DNA of 64,000 bases, taken from Bacteroidia bacterium. Lineage in GTDB: Bacteria > Bacteroidota > Bacteroidia > M30B66. Position numbers and translations under genes: made by a program. Position 1 is the first letter of the stretch. Each line of letters begins with the position of its first letter. Under the pieces are notes generated by a model. It made no database searches. It saw only the letters and a list, made by a program, of their open reading frames with translations, and was not told the DNA's origin. The stretch covers positions 1 to 64,000 of the forward strand of contig JAIBAI010000006.1 of the NCBI GenBank assembly GCA_019695235.1. Reading direction: 5' to 3'. Shown here in pieces: positions 50,732-59,089 of the stretch.

Positions 50732-53593
50732 TTAGCTGATTGTTTTGGTAATTGCTGTCAAGGCAAGTTCTTTTTTAAGAAATTCTGCGGTAAATCCTAT
50801 GTCAGTTTTGGCTATCTCCTCCGGGCTGCCTGTTGCAATGATTTGGCCTCCACGCTCGCCGCCCTCAGGCCCCATATCAACAATGTAATCGGCAACCTTT
50901 ATAATATCAAGGTTGTGCTCAATTATTAAAACCGTATTTCCACGGTTAATAAGCTTTTGAAGCACCTCCAAAAGAATCCTGATGTCTTCAAAGTGAAGTC
51001 CTGTTGTAGGCTCATCAAGGATATAAAGTGTACTGCCTGTATCTTTTTTCGACAGTTCGGTGGCCAGTTTTACACGTTGGGCTTCTCCTCCTGAAAGTGT
51101 GGTAGATGATTGCCCAAGACTTACATAGCCAAGGCCTACATCTTGAAGTGTCTTGATTTTTTGAAGAATGGTGGGTATGTTTTCGAAAAATTGCACCGCC
51201 TGGTCAATGGTCAGGTCAAGTACCTCGCCAATTGACTTCCCACGGTAACGAACTTCCAGCGTTTCTCGGTTGTAACGTTTACCATGACATGAGGGACATT
51301 GCACATATACATCCGGCAGGAAATTCATTTCAATAAGTTGCATGCCTCCTCCATGGCAGGTTTCACAGCGCCCACCCTTTACATTAAATGAAAATCGTCC
51401 CGGCTTATATCCCCTGATTTCTGCTTCCGGCATATTTGCAAATAAATTGCGGATATCGGTGAAAACACCTGTATAGGTAGCAGGGTTAGACCTGGGGGTG
51501 CGCCCAATCGGACTTTGATCAACCTCAATTACTTTGTCGAGATGTTCCAGACCTTTGATACTCTTATAGGGCAAGGGCTTTTTTAGTGCTCTGAAGAAAT
51601 ACTTGTTCAATACCGGATAAAGCGTTTCGTTAATCAGACTTGATTTACCGCTTCCGGAAACACCGGTGATACACACAAAAGTTCCAAGTGGAATTGTCAA
51701 ATCCACCTCTTTCAAATTATTACCGCTGGCGCCCTGCAATACCAACTTTTTCCCATTGCCTGTGCGACGTTCAACAGGAACAGTAATTTGCAGCTCATTT
51801 CGAAGATAGCGGGCTGTTGTTGACTGACTTCCCTGCAATTGCAGTGGGCTACCCTGACTTACGATTGCACCTCCATTTATACCAGCTCCCGGACCAATAT
51901 CAATCACATAATCAGCCGCCATGATCATATCTTTGTCATGCTCAACCACAATGATTGAATTGCCTGAATCACGTAATTCCTGTAGTGCTTTTATCAGTTT
52001 CACATTGTCACGCTGATGCAAACCTATGCTGGGTTCATCAAGGATATAAAGTACGCCTGTAAGTCCGGAACCTATCTGAGTTGCAAGCCTGATACGTTGC
52101 GATTCACCCCCGGATAGTGTACCAGCACCCCGGTTGAGGGTTAGATAATCAAGCCCCATGTTCATCAAAAAACCAATACGGGTGCGGATTTCCTTGATAA
52201 CCTCATGTCCGATAGTTCGCTGACGTTGCTCCAGCTTGTCTTCAAGCTGCTCAAACCAACTACTCAAACTGGCAATGTCAAGGCTTGCTAAACGGGCAAT
52301 ATTTTCACCAGCAATTCTGAACCACAATGACTCCTTTTTAAGTCTGGTCCCCTGGCAATCAGGGCAAACAGCATGATTCATATAATTCTCAGCCCATGAA
52401 CGGGTTGAGGTGGTCTTGCCCTCTTCGTGTTGCTCGGCAATAAAATTGACAATTCCGGTAAACTGAATGGCATAGCCCCCCGATGAATACACTGGGTTCT
52501 TAATCTTTAGGATTTCTTCAGTACCATACAAAATCGCATTGATACCCGCCTCGTCAATTGTACTGATTTCGTCATCCAGACTAAAACCGTATTTATCGGC
52601 AATAGCCTCTACCTGGGCGAATATCCAGTTGTTTTTGTGTTCACCTAAAGGAGAAATACCACCCTTACGAATGGTCTTTGAGGGGTCAGGGATGATTTTC
52701 TTTAAGTCAATCTGAATAATTTCTCCCAGGCCGTTGCATTTCTGACAAGCCCCATAAGGTGAATTGAATGAAAAAAGATTTGGCGCTGGTTCATCATACG
52801 AAATACCAGAAACCGGACACATTAGAAACTTGCTAAAGTGCTTGGTGTCACCGCTTTCTAAATCCTGAATGATGATATTGCCTTTGCCGTGACGGAATGC
52901 AAGTTTTAGTGATTCGGTAATTCTCTGCTGATGGGCCTTTTCTACTTCTACACGGTCAATTACAATCTCAATGTCGTGCACCTTATACCGGTCAACCTTC
53001 ATCCCGAATGAAATGTCGAGTATGTTGCCGTCGATCCGAACCTTGCTAAAACCTGATTTCCGGATTTGTTCAAATAAATCACGGTAATGACCTTTTCTTC
53101 CCTTTACTACAGGCGCTAAGAGGGCGATACGCTTGCCATTAAAATGCTCTGGGATTAAATGTAAGATTTGTTGTTCAGTGTACCTGACCATTTTTTCGCC
53201 GCTCACCCATGAGTAAGCCGTTCCGGCTCTTGCAAAGAGCAGACGCATGAAGTCATATATTTCAGTAATGGTACCAACAGTAGAGCGGGGATTCTTGCCG
53301 GTGGTCTTTTGTTCTATAGAAATCACCGGACTCAGCCCGGTAATTCTGTCTACATCGGGTCGTTCTAAATTACCAAGAAACTGTCGCGCATACGCAGAAA
53401 AACTTTCGATATAACGGCGCTGGCCCTCAGCATAAATGGTGTCAAATGCCAAAGACGACTTACCGCTTCCGCTCAGCCCGGTCATAACAACCAGGCTGTT
53501 TCTTGGAATACTTACATCAATATTTTTAAGGTTGTGTTCCCGGGCTCCATAGACTTCAATGGAGTCGTCGGCAACAGAATCAACAAAACTCAT
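50732..53593 (-). CDS. uvrA: Excinuclease ABC subunit UvrA
   Basis: A 953-residue UvrA, the damage-recognition ATPase of nucleotide excision repair. It contains two ABC ATPase halves with Walker A loops G-L-S-G-S-G-K-S-S near the N-terminus and G-V-S-G-S-G-K-S-S near residue 645. The two signature motifs are [11 protein letters not shown] and [11 protein letters not shown]. The zinc-binding Cys pairs include C-Q-K-C, C-P-D-C, C-E-T-C and C-P-S-C. The N-terminal start A-R-E-H-N-L-K-N-I follows the usual UvrA pattern. Full length and intact. uvrB and uvrC are not in the window. Confidence 0.97.
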   Translation of the reverse strand: MSFVDSVADDSIEVYGAREHNLKNIDVSIPRNSLVVMTGLSGSGKSSLAFDTIYAEGQRRYIESFSAYARQFLGNLERPDVDRITGLSPVISIEQKTTGKNPRSTVGTITEIYDFMRLLFARAGTAYSWVSGEKMVRYTEQQILHLIPEHFNGKRIALLAPVVKGRKGHYRDLFEQIRKSGFSKVRIDGNILDISFGMKVDRYKVHDIEIVIDRVEVEKAHQQRITESLKLAFRHGKGNIIIQDLESGDTKHFSKFLMCPVSGISYDEPAPNLFSFNSPYGACQKCNGLGEIIQIDLKKIIPDPSKTIRKGGISPLGEHKNNWIFAQVEAIADKYGFSLDDEISTIDEAGINAILYGTEEILKIKNPVYSSGGYAIQFTGIVNFIAEQHEEGKTTSTRSWAENYMNHAVCPDCQGTRLKKESLWFRIAGENIARLASLDIASLSSWFEQLEDKLEQRQRTIGHEVIKEIRTRIGFLMNMGLDYLTLNRGAGTLSGGESQRIRLATQIGSGLTGVLYILDEPSIGLHQRDNVKLIKALQELRDSGNSIIVVEHDKDMIMAADYVIDIGPGAGINGGAIVSQGSPLQLQGSQSTTARYLRNELQITVPVERRTGNGKKLVLQGASGNNLKEVDLTIPLGTFVCITGVSGSGKSSLINETLYPVLNKYFFRALKKPLPYKSIKGLEHLDKVIEVDQSPIGRTPRSNPATYTGVFTDIRNLFANMPEAEIRGYKPGRFSFNVKGGRCETCHGGGMQLIEMNFLPDVYVQCPSCHGKRYNRETLEVRYRGKSIGEVLDLTIDQAVQFFENIPTILQKIKTLQDVGLGYVSLGQSSTTLSGGEAQRVKLATELSKKDTGSTLYILDEPTTGLHFEDIRILLEVLQKLINRGNTVLIIEHNLDIIKVADYIVDMGPEGGERGGQIIATGSPEEIAKTDIGFTAEFLKKELALTAITKTIS

Positions 53594-53607
53594 CCCAGAT
53601 CAAACCG

Positions 53608-53615
53608 CAAAACTA
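53608..53615 (-). promoter_or_regulatory. uvrA promoter -7 element
   Basis: The complement reads TAGTTTTG, a full TAnnTTTG match, with a predicted start near 53601, eight bases before the uvrA ATG. No SOS-type palindrome is visible. Confidence 0.4.
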
Positions 53616-53712
53616 TCAATTTTGTTGAAAGCACCTTCTGTTTATGGTACTAAATGGCCGAAAATTACAAAGAAATTTGCGTTAATTTCGCCCCTTCAAT
53701 TGAAGTACAAAT

Positions 53713-55101
53713 ATGAACTACGACCTGATTATAATTGGCAGTGGCCCCGGAGGCTACGTTGCAGCGATACGCGCATCTCAACTAGGGCTTAAAACCGCAA
53801 TTGTTGAACGTGAAGCCCTGGGAGGCATTTGTCTGAACTGGGGATGTATTCCGACTAAAGCTTTGTTGAAAAGTGCCAAAGTATTTGAATACCTGCAACA
53901 TGCTGCTGATTATGGTATTACTGTTAAGGGGGCCGAAGCTGATTTTCAGGCAGTTGTGAAAAGAAGCAGGTCTGTCGCTGATGGAATGAGCAAAGGAGTA
54001 CAGTTCTTATTGAAGAAAAACAAAATTGAAACAATTGCAGGAATCGGGCGACTGACAAAAGATAAAAAGGTGGAAGTTACCAGTGAAGACGGTAAAAAAA
54101 CACTGATTCAGGCTAAATCAATTATTCTGGCTACCGGCGCGCGTTCACGTGAATTACCTGGTTTGAAACAAGACGGTAAAAAAGTTATCGGGTACAGAGA
54201 AGCACTGAACTTGCCAACTTTGCCCAAAAAGATGGTGGTGGTAGGTTCAGGCGCAATTGGTGTTGAGTTTGCTTATTTTTACAATACGCTTGGCTGTAAG
54301 GTCACTCTTGTTGAGTACCTTCCGAATATTGTTCCGGTTGAAGATGAAGAGGTAAGTAAGCAACTTGAACGTTCATTTAAGAAAAGTGGTATAGAAGTAC
54401 TTACCAATGCTTCAGTTGAATCTGTTGATACTTCCGGTTCGGGATGTAAGGTAAAAGTGAAAACAAAAACAGGTGAAACCATGATTGATGCTGATATCGT
54501 TTTATCAGCCGTTGGGGTAGTGGCAAATATTGAAAATCTTGGTCTGGAAGAGGCCGGTGTAAAGACCGATAAGGGCAAAGTGCTTGTAAACGATTTTTAT
54601 GCCACCAATGTGCAGGGTGTTTACGCCATTGGTGATATCGTTAAAGGGCCTGCGTTGGCGCACGTAGCTTCTGCCGAAGGAATTATTTGCGTTGAGAAGA
54701 TCGCTGGTCATCAGCCTGAGCCTTTAGATTATGGTAACATCCCTGGTTGTACTTATTGCTCACCAGAAATTGCTTCGGTGGGAATGACCGAAAAAGCAGC
54801 CAAAGAAGCCGGGTATGAGCTTAAAGTGGGTAAATTCCCATTCTCAGCATCAGGTAAGGCATCAGCAGCCGGTGAAAAAGATGGATTTGTGAAGATGATT
54901 TTTGATGCCAAATATGGTGAATTGCTTGGTTGTCACATGATTGGAGCAAATGTAACTGAGATGATAGCTGAAGCAGTTCTTGCCAGAAAACTTGAAACCA
55001 CCGGACATGAAATTATGCGTGCCGTACACCCGCACCCAACAATGTCGGAGGCGGTGATGGAAGCAACAGCCGCTGCTTATGGCGAAGTGATTCACCTGTA
55101 A
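53713..55101 (+). CDS. lpdA: Dihydrolipoyl dehydrogenase
   Basis: A 462-residue FAD disulfide oxidoreductase, the E3 component of 2-oxo acid dehydrogenase complexes. The FAD fold is G-S-G-P-G-G-Y-V-A-A-I-R-A, and the redox-active disulfide is in G-G-I-C-L-N-W-G-C-I-P-T-K. The NAD fold is V-V-G-S-G-A-I-G-V-E-F-A. The active-site H-P-H-P-T-M-S-E holds the His-Glu pair contributed to the partner subunit. The E1 and E2 genes are not adjacent, so which complex it serves is not shown. Confidence 0.96.
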   Translation: MNYDLIIIGSGPGGYVAAIRASQLGLKTAIVEREALGGICLNWGCIPTKALLKSAKVFEYLQHAADYGITVKGAEADFQAVVKRSRSVADGMSKGVQFLLKKNKIETIAGIGRLTKDKKVEVTSEDGKKTLIQAKSIILATGARSRELPGLKQDGKKVIGYREALNLPTLPKKMVVVGSGAIGVEFAYFYNTLGCKVTLVEYLPNIVPVEDEEVSKQLERSFKKSGIEVLTNASVESVDTSGSGCKVKVKTKTGETMIDADIVLSAVGVVANIENLGLEEAGVKTDKGKVLVNDFYATNVQGVYAIGDIVKGPALAHVASAEGIICVEKIAGHQPEPLDYGNIPGCTYCSPEIASVGMTEKAAKEAGYELKVGKFPFSASGKASAAGEKDGFVKMIFDAKYGELLGCHMIGANVTEMIAEAVLARKLETTGHEIMRAVHPHPTMSEAVMEATAAAYGEVIHL

Positions 55102-55111
55102 TACTCAAATG

Positions 55112-55140
55112 GTGATTGTATAATCACTTTATTTTTTCTT
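55112..55140 (+). terminator. Possible weak terminator after lpdA
   Basis: A 6-base-pair, AT-rich hairpin (GTGATT, 55112-55117, with AATCAC, 55122-55127; loop of 4) is followed by a T-rich run up to the asnB ATG. The stem is weak and the T run ends exactly at the next start codon, so this is uncertain. Confidence 0.3.
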
Positions 55141-57027
55141 ATGTGCGGAATAACCGGTATTGTTGCCTTTTCAGATAATTCACTTCCTGCATTAGGGAGA
55201 ATTGAAAGCGCAACTGCCGCACTTGAAAAACGCGGTCCTGATGCAAGCGGCACCTTTGCTCATGAAAAATGCCGACTGGGTCATCGAAGGTTGTCGGTAA
55301 TTGACATTACTGATGCTGGGGCTCAGCCGTTTTTTGACGCAACAGGCCGATATGTAATCGTGTTTAACGGAGAGTTCTTTAATTTCAAAGAACATCGAAG
55401 AAAACTTCAGGAACAGGGCCATGCTTTTCAATCCGAATCGGATACGGAGGTATTGCTTGAATTATTCGTAAGAGAAGGCCCGTCCTGCCTTGATAAAATA
55501 AATGGCTTTTTTGCCTTCGCAGTTTACGACAAGCAGGAACAATCATTATTTCTTGCAAGAGACCGCTTTGGCGTTAAGCCATTGCTGGTGTACCAGGATG
55601 AACAGGTACTTGCTTTTGCCTCAGAGATGAAAAGCCTGATGGCTTATGGGCTTCACAAGGAAATTGATGCTGTTGCGGTATATGAGTACCTCCATCTAAA
55701 TTACATCCCTAACCCGGAATCAATATTTGAAAAAGTCGCCAAATTACCGCCAGGGTCATGGTTGTCAGTCACAAAGGGGCAGATAGTGCAAAAGCAATGG
55801 TATCGGTTAACCGATACCAGCCACAATAATCCTGTTCCGGCAATAGATAAGGCAAAAAATGACCTGCGTAACTTGCTAAATCAATCGGTAGAGCGACGTC
55901 TCATTTCAGATGTTCCCCTTGGTGCTTTTTTAAGCGGGGGAATTGACTCTTCGGTAATAGTGGCACTTGCTTCACAGCACACACAGCACCTGAATACCTT
56001 CTCAATCGGCTTCAAGGATGAGCCTCTTTTTGATGAAACAAGGTATGCTGAACTGGTGGCCGAAACCTTTAAAACAAATCATACCACTTTCTCACTGACG
56101 AATGATGATTTGTTCAGCCATTTATTTGAAGTACTTGATTATATAGACGAACCATTTGCTGATTCTTCAGCCTTGGCTGTTTATATTCTCTGTAAAGAAA
56201 CCCGAAAGCATGTAACGGTAGCTCTGTCAGGCGATGGAGCCGATGAACTGTTTGGAGGGTATCAGAAGCACCGTGGCGAATGGCAAATGCGCAACGGAGG
56301 TATAGCAGGGCAGCTGATTTCATTATTGCACCCTGTTTGGCAAAGCCTGCCGCAATCAAGAAACTCGGCATTCGGAAACCTGATTCGGAAACTGGCGAAG
56401 TTCTCAGAAGGAAGCACTATGAAAGCCAATGACCGCTATTGGCGTTGGTGCGGATATGCAGACCATCAATATTTAAACAACTTGGTTGCGTTTAAATTCA
56501 ATCTGCAGGAATTTGAACAACGTAAAGCACATCATATCAGGTTTATTAAAGGAGCAAAAGACCTTAATGACTTGCTAATCAGTGATATGCATCTGGTTCT
56601 TCCGGGTGACATGCTTACAAAAGTTGATTTAATGTCAATGGCAAACAGCCTTGAAGTGCGCACCCCTTTTCTTGACTATCAGGTGGTAGAATATGCTTGT
56701 TCGATGCCTTCAGATATGAAGCTCAATGGACAAGAAGGTAAACGATTGTTAAAAGATACTTTCAGGGATGTTTTGCCAGATGCTTTGTTTAAGCGCCCTA
56801 AGCATGGGTTCGAAGTGCCCCTGTTAAAGTGGTTCAGAACAGAGCTTGATTCAATTATTTTTGATGATTTACTGCACCCAACATTCGTAAAAGACCAGGG
56901 GCTCTTCCAGCCGGAAGCTATCAAAATGCTACGTAAACAGCTGCACGCGAATAATCCGGGTGATGTTACTGCAAGATTATGGGCATTACTAGTGTTTCAG
57001 TATTGGTGGAAGAAATGGATGATTTAA
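55141..57027 (+). CDS. asnB: Glutamine-hydrolysing asparagine synthase
   Basis: A 628-residue class II amidotransferase. The catalytic N-terminal Cys follows the initiator Met (M-C-G-I-T-G-I). The glutaminase domain (about 1-200) has R-R-L-S-V-I-D and N-G-E. The synthetase domain has the P-loop L-S-G-G-I-D-S-S and the Y-I-D-E-P-F-A-D-S-S and L-S-G-D-G-A-D-E-L-F-G-G motifs. Asparagine-synthase-type enzymes located in polysaccharide clusters often amidate sugars or are assigned there by position. The gene opens the cluster here, so either housekeeping or polysaccharide modification is possible. Confidence 0.9.
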   Translation: MCGITGIVAFSDNSLPALGRIESATAALEKRGPDASGTFAHEKCRLGHRRLSVIDITDAGAQPFFDATGRYVIVFNGEFFNFKEHRRKLQEQGHAFQSESDTEVLLELFVREGPSCLDKINGFFAFAVYDKQEQSLFLARDRFGVKPLLVYQDEQVLAFASEMKSLMAYGLHKEIDAVAVYEYLHLNYIPNPESIFEKVAKLPPGSWLSVTKGQIVQKQWYRLTDTSHNNPVPAIDKAKNDLRNLLNQSVERRLISDVPLGAFLSGGIDSSVIVALASQHTQHLNTFSIGFKDEPLFDETRYAELVAETFKTNHTTFSLTNDDLFSHLFEVLDYIDEPFADSSALAVYILCKETRKHVTVALSGDGADELFGGYQKHRGEWQMRNGGIAGQLISLLHPVWQSLPQSRNSAFGNLIRKLAKFSEGSTMKANDRYWRWCGYADHQYLNNLVAFKFNLQEFEQRKAHHIRFIKGAKDLNDLLISDMHLVLPGDMLTKVDLMSMANSLEVRTPFLDYQVVEYACSMPSDMKLNGQEGKRLLKDTFRDVLPDALFKRPKHGFEVPLLKWFRTELDSIIFDDLLHPTFVKDQGLFQPEAIKMLRKQLHANNPGDVTARLWALLVFQYWWKKWMI

Positions 57028-57066
57028 CTACTTTTGCACGACTAAAAGGAGCTACAGGCTCAAACG

Positions 57067-58275
57067 ATGCCCAGGATTCTTAGGATAATCAACCGCTTTA
57101 ATCTGGGAGGCCCTACTTACAATGCGGCCTATCTAACCAAATATTTGCCGCCTGAATTTGAAACCCTCCTGGTAGGTGGTGAGAAAGATGATTCTGAGGA
57201 CAGTTCGGCTTTTATTTTGGATAGCCTGGGGCTGGTACCAGAAATTATCCCCGAAATGCGCCGGGAGATTGACTTGAAGAATGACTATGAAGCCTACCGC
57301 AAAACGGTGCAGCTCATCAAAGACTTCAAACCTGATATTGTACACACACATGCATCAAAGGCAGGTACCATAGGCCGGTTAGCAGCTTCAAATTTGAATG
57401 TACCTGTGATACTTCATACTTTTCACGGGCATGTATTTCACTCATATTTTGGGAAGGCCAAGACGCTCATGTACAAGAATATAGAGAGAAACCTTGCCCG
57501 AAGAAGCTCGGCAATAATTGCAATCAGTGAAAAGCAAAAAGCCGAACTGTGCCTGATTCACCGCATTTGTAAACCTGATAAAATCAGGGTAGTCCCGCTG
57601 GGTTTTGATTTGACTCGTTTTACGGTTGACATGGATTTGAAGCGTAAAACCTTCCGAGAAAGATATGGAGTAGCAGAAGATGAAATTGCCATTGGCATTA
57701 TTGGCCGGATTGTACCTGTGAAAAACCATCGGCTCTTTTTAGAAGCAGCGGCGAAGGTTTTAGGTACTACTACCAGGAAGGTGAGATTTTTTATCATCGG
57801 CGATGGCGAAGACAGACTTCGGGTTGAAGCTATTGCCAGCGATTTGGGGATTAAGTATGTTGATGCAACTATTAGCAACGAGAAAGCTCCTCTTGTTTTC
57901 ACCTCATGGATGAAGGAAATTGACGTGGTATGTGCAGGTTTGGATATAGTAGCACTTACTTCATTGAATGAAGGCACTCCGGTAAGTCTCATCGAGGCCC
58001 AGGCTGCCAACAAACCAATAGTAAGTACCAATGTTGGGGGGATAGAAAACGTCGTGGTTGAAGGAGTAACTGCCTTACTCAGCGCTTCAAAAACAGACCC
58101 AACCCAATTTGCTGAACACTTGAAAAACCTCATTGAAAATGATGCACTAAGAGCCGATATGTCGCGTGTGGGATGGGAGCATGTGCGAAATAAGTTCCAT
58201 TTTACCCGACTTATACGAGATATGTCAGCCTTATATTATGAATTATTGGAGGATGTATCAAAGCGGGCGCTATAA
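57067..58275 (+). CDS. GT4-family glycosyltransferase
   Basis: A 402-residue GT-B-fold retaining glycosyltransferase. The N-terminal acceptor domain (about residues 1-190) starts I-L-R-I-I-N-R-F-N-L-G-G-P-T and contains H-T-H-A-S-K-A-G and H-T-F-H-G-H-V-F. The donor domain has I-G-I-I-G-R-I-V-P-V-K and the E-x7-E type motif in S-L-N-E-G-T-P-V-S-L-I-E-A-Q-A. No membrane segments are evident. It probably adds a sugar to a lipid-linked surface polysaccharide. The donor sugar cannot be told. It lies 39 bases after asnB and 31 bases before the export gene. Confidence 0.9.
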   Translation: MPRILRIINRFNLGGPTYNAAYLTKYLPPEFETLLVGGEKDDSEDSSAFILDSLGLVPEIIPEMRREIDLKNDYEAYRKTVQLIKDFKPDIVHTHASKAGTIGRLAASNLNVPVILHTFHGHVFHSYFGKAKTLMYKNIERNLARRSSAIIAISEKQKAELCLIHRICKPDKIRVVPLGFDLTRFTVDMDLKRKTFRERYGVAEDEIAIGIIGRIVPVKNHRLFLEAAAKVLGTTTRKVRFFIIGDGEDRLRVEAIASDLGIKYVDATISNEKAPLVFTSWMKEIDVVCAGLDIVALTSLNEGTPVSLIEAQAANKPIVSTNVGGIENVVVEGVTALLSASKTDPTQFAEHLKNLIENDALRADMSRVGWEHVRNKFHFTRLIRDMSALYYELLEDVSKRAL

Positions 58276-58306
58276 GCCTGAATCATTTTTCATAGATTTG
58301 CAAGGT

Positions 58307-59089
58307 ATGTTCTACCACTCGTTTCGAAAGTACACCCTGATTATCTTGCCAATAGTTTTCCTCCTGGTGAGCTCATGCCGGAATCAGGCGATTATGTTCA
58401 GAACAAAACGGGATTACCAATATAGCGACCTGTCGAAGATAGAGAATGAAGTGGAGTATAAGATTGGCCTGAATGACAGGGTTTCAATTCAGGTGGTACC
58501 AAATAAAGGGGCGCTTCTTGTTGAACCCAATTCAGTAGGTATTTCAGGTGGAGGTGTAGCGACAGGAGGGGGCGCATCAGCACTGGAAGCCACCGTTGAA
58601 TTTGATGGTACGTTGAAAATGCCATTGCTGGGCAGGGTAAAGGTAGTTGGGCTGAGTGTTCGTGAATCTGAACTTCTATTTGAAGAATATTACAAGCAAT
58701 TTTTTGTTGAGCCCTTCGTTCGAATAACCGTTATGAATAAGCGGGTACTTGTATTTCCGGGTGTCGGGGGGGCTGCTTCGGTGATTACTTTGCACAACAA
58801 CAATACCAGTTTATTAGAGGCAATTGCCACGATTGGTGGTATTAGAGGTACCGCCAAAGCCCATAAAATAAAACTTATCCGGGGCGACCCTGAAAAGCCA
58901 AAGATATACAGAATTAACCTTAGCAAAATTGACAATATCGCCCAGGGGGGAATAATACTGCAGGGAAATGATATAATTTATATTGAAGGTCGCGATGAAG
59001 TGTTGTTAAACTTTGCAGCCAGAGTTTCACCCTATCTTGCAGTGCTGAACCTTGGTTATGTTGTGTACGCATTGATCCCTGGTAAATAA
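58307..59089 (+). CDS. Wza-like polysaccharide export lipoprotein
   Basis: A 260-residue outer-membrane polysaccharide export protein. It has a lipoprotein signal with lipobox L-V-S-S-C, then a poly-export domain (about residues 45-140: Y-K-I-G-L-N-D-R-V-S-I-Q-V and F-D-G-T-L-K-M-P-L-L-G-R-V-K-V-V-G). A SLBB-like domain (about 145-225) and a C-terminal hydrophobic helix (about 232-258) that may span the outer membrane follow. The chosen ATG at 58307 opens the lipoprotein signal. An in-frame start at 58166 would overlap the GT4 gene by 110 bases and bury the signal. Its TAA overlaps the ATG of the kinase gene by one base, as expected for a Wza-Wzc pair. Confidence 0.88.
   Translation: MFYHSFRKYTLIILPIVFLLVSSCRNQAIMFRTKRDYQYSDLSKIENEVEYKIGLNDRVSIQVVPNKGALLVEPNSVGISGGGVATGGGASALEATVEFDGTLKMPLLGRVKVVGLSVRESELLFEEYYKQFFVEPFVRITVMNKRVLVFPGVGGAASVITLHNNNTSLLEAIATIGGIRGTAKAHKIKLIRGDPEKPKIYRINLSKIDNIAQGGIILQGNDIIYIEGRDEVLLNFAARVSPYLAVLNLGYVVYALIPGK

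Noticed and set aside
57558-58133. Minus-strand open frame (191 codons) inside the GT4 gene
   Set aside because: A shadow frame opposite a gene with full GT4 motifs.
58166-58306. Longer N-terminus for the Wza-like protein
   Set aside because: The extra 47 residues lie inside the GT4 frame, look random, and would bury the lipoprotein signal that begins at 58307.
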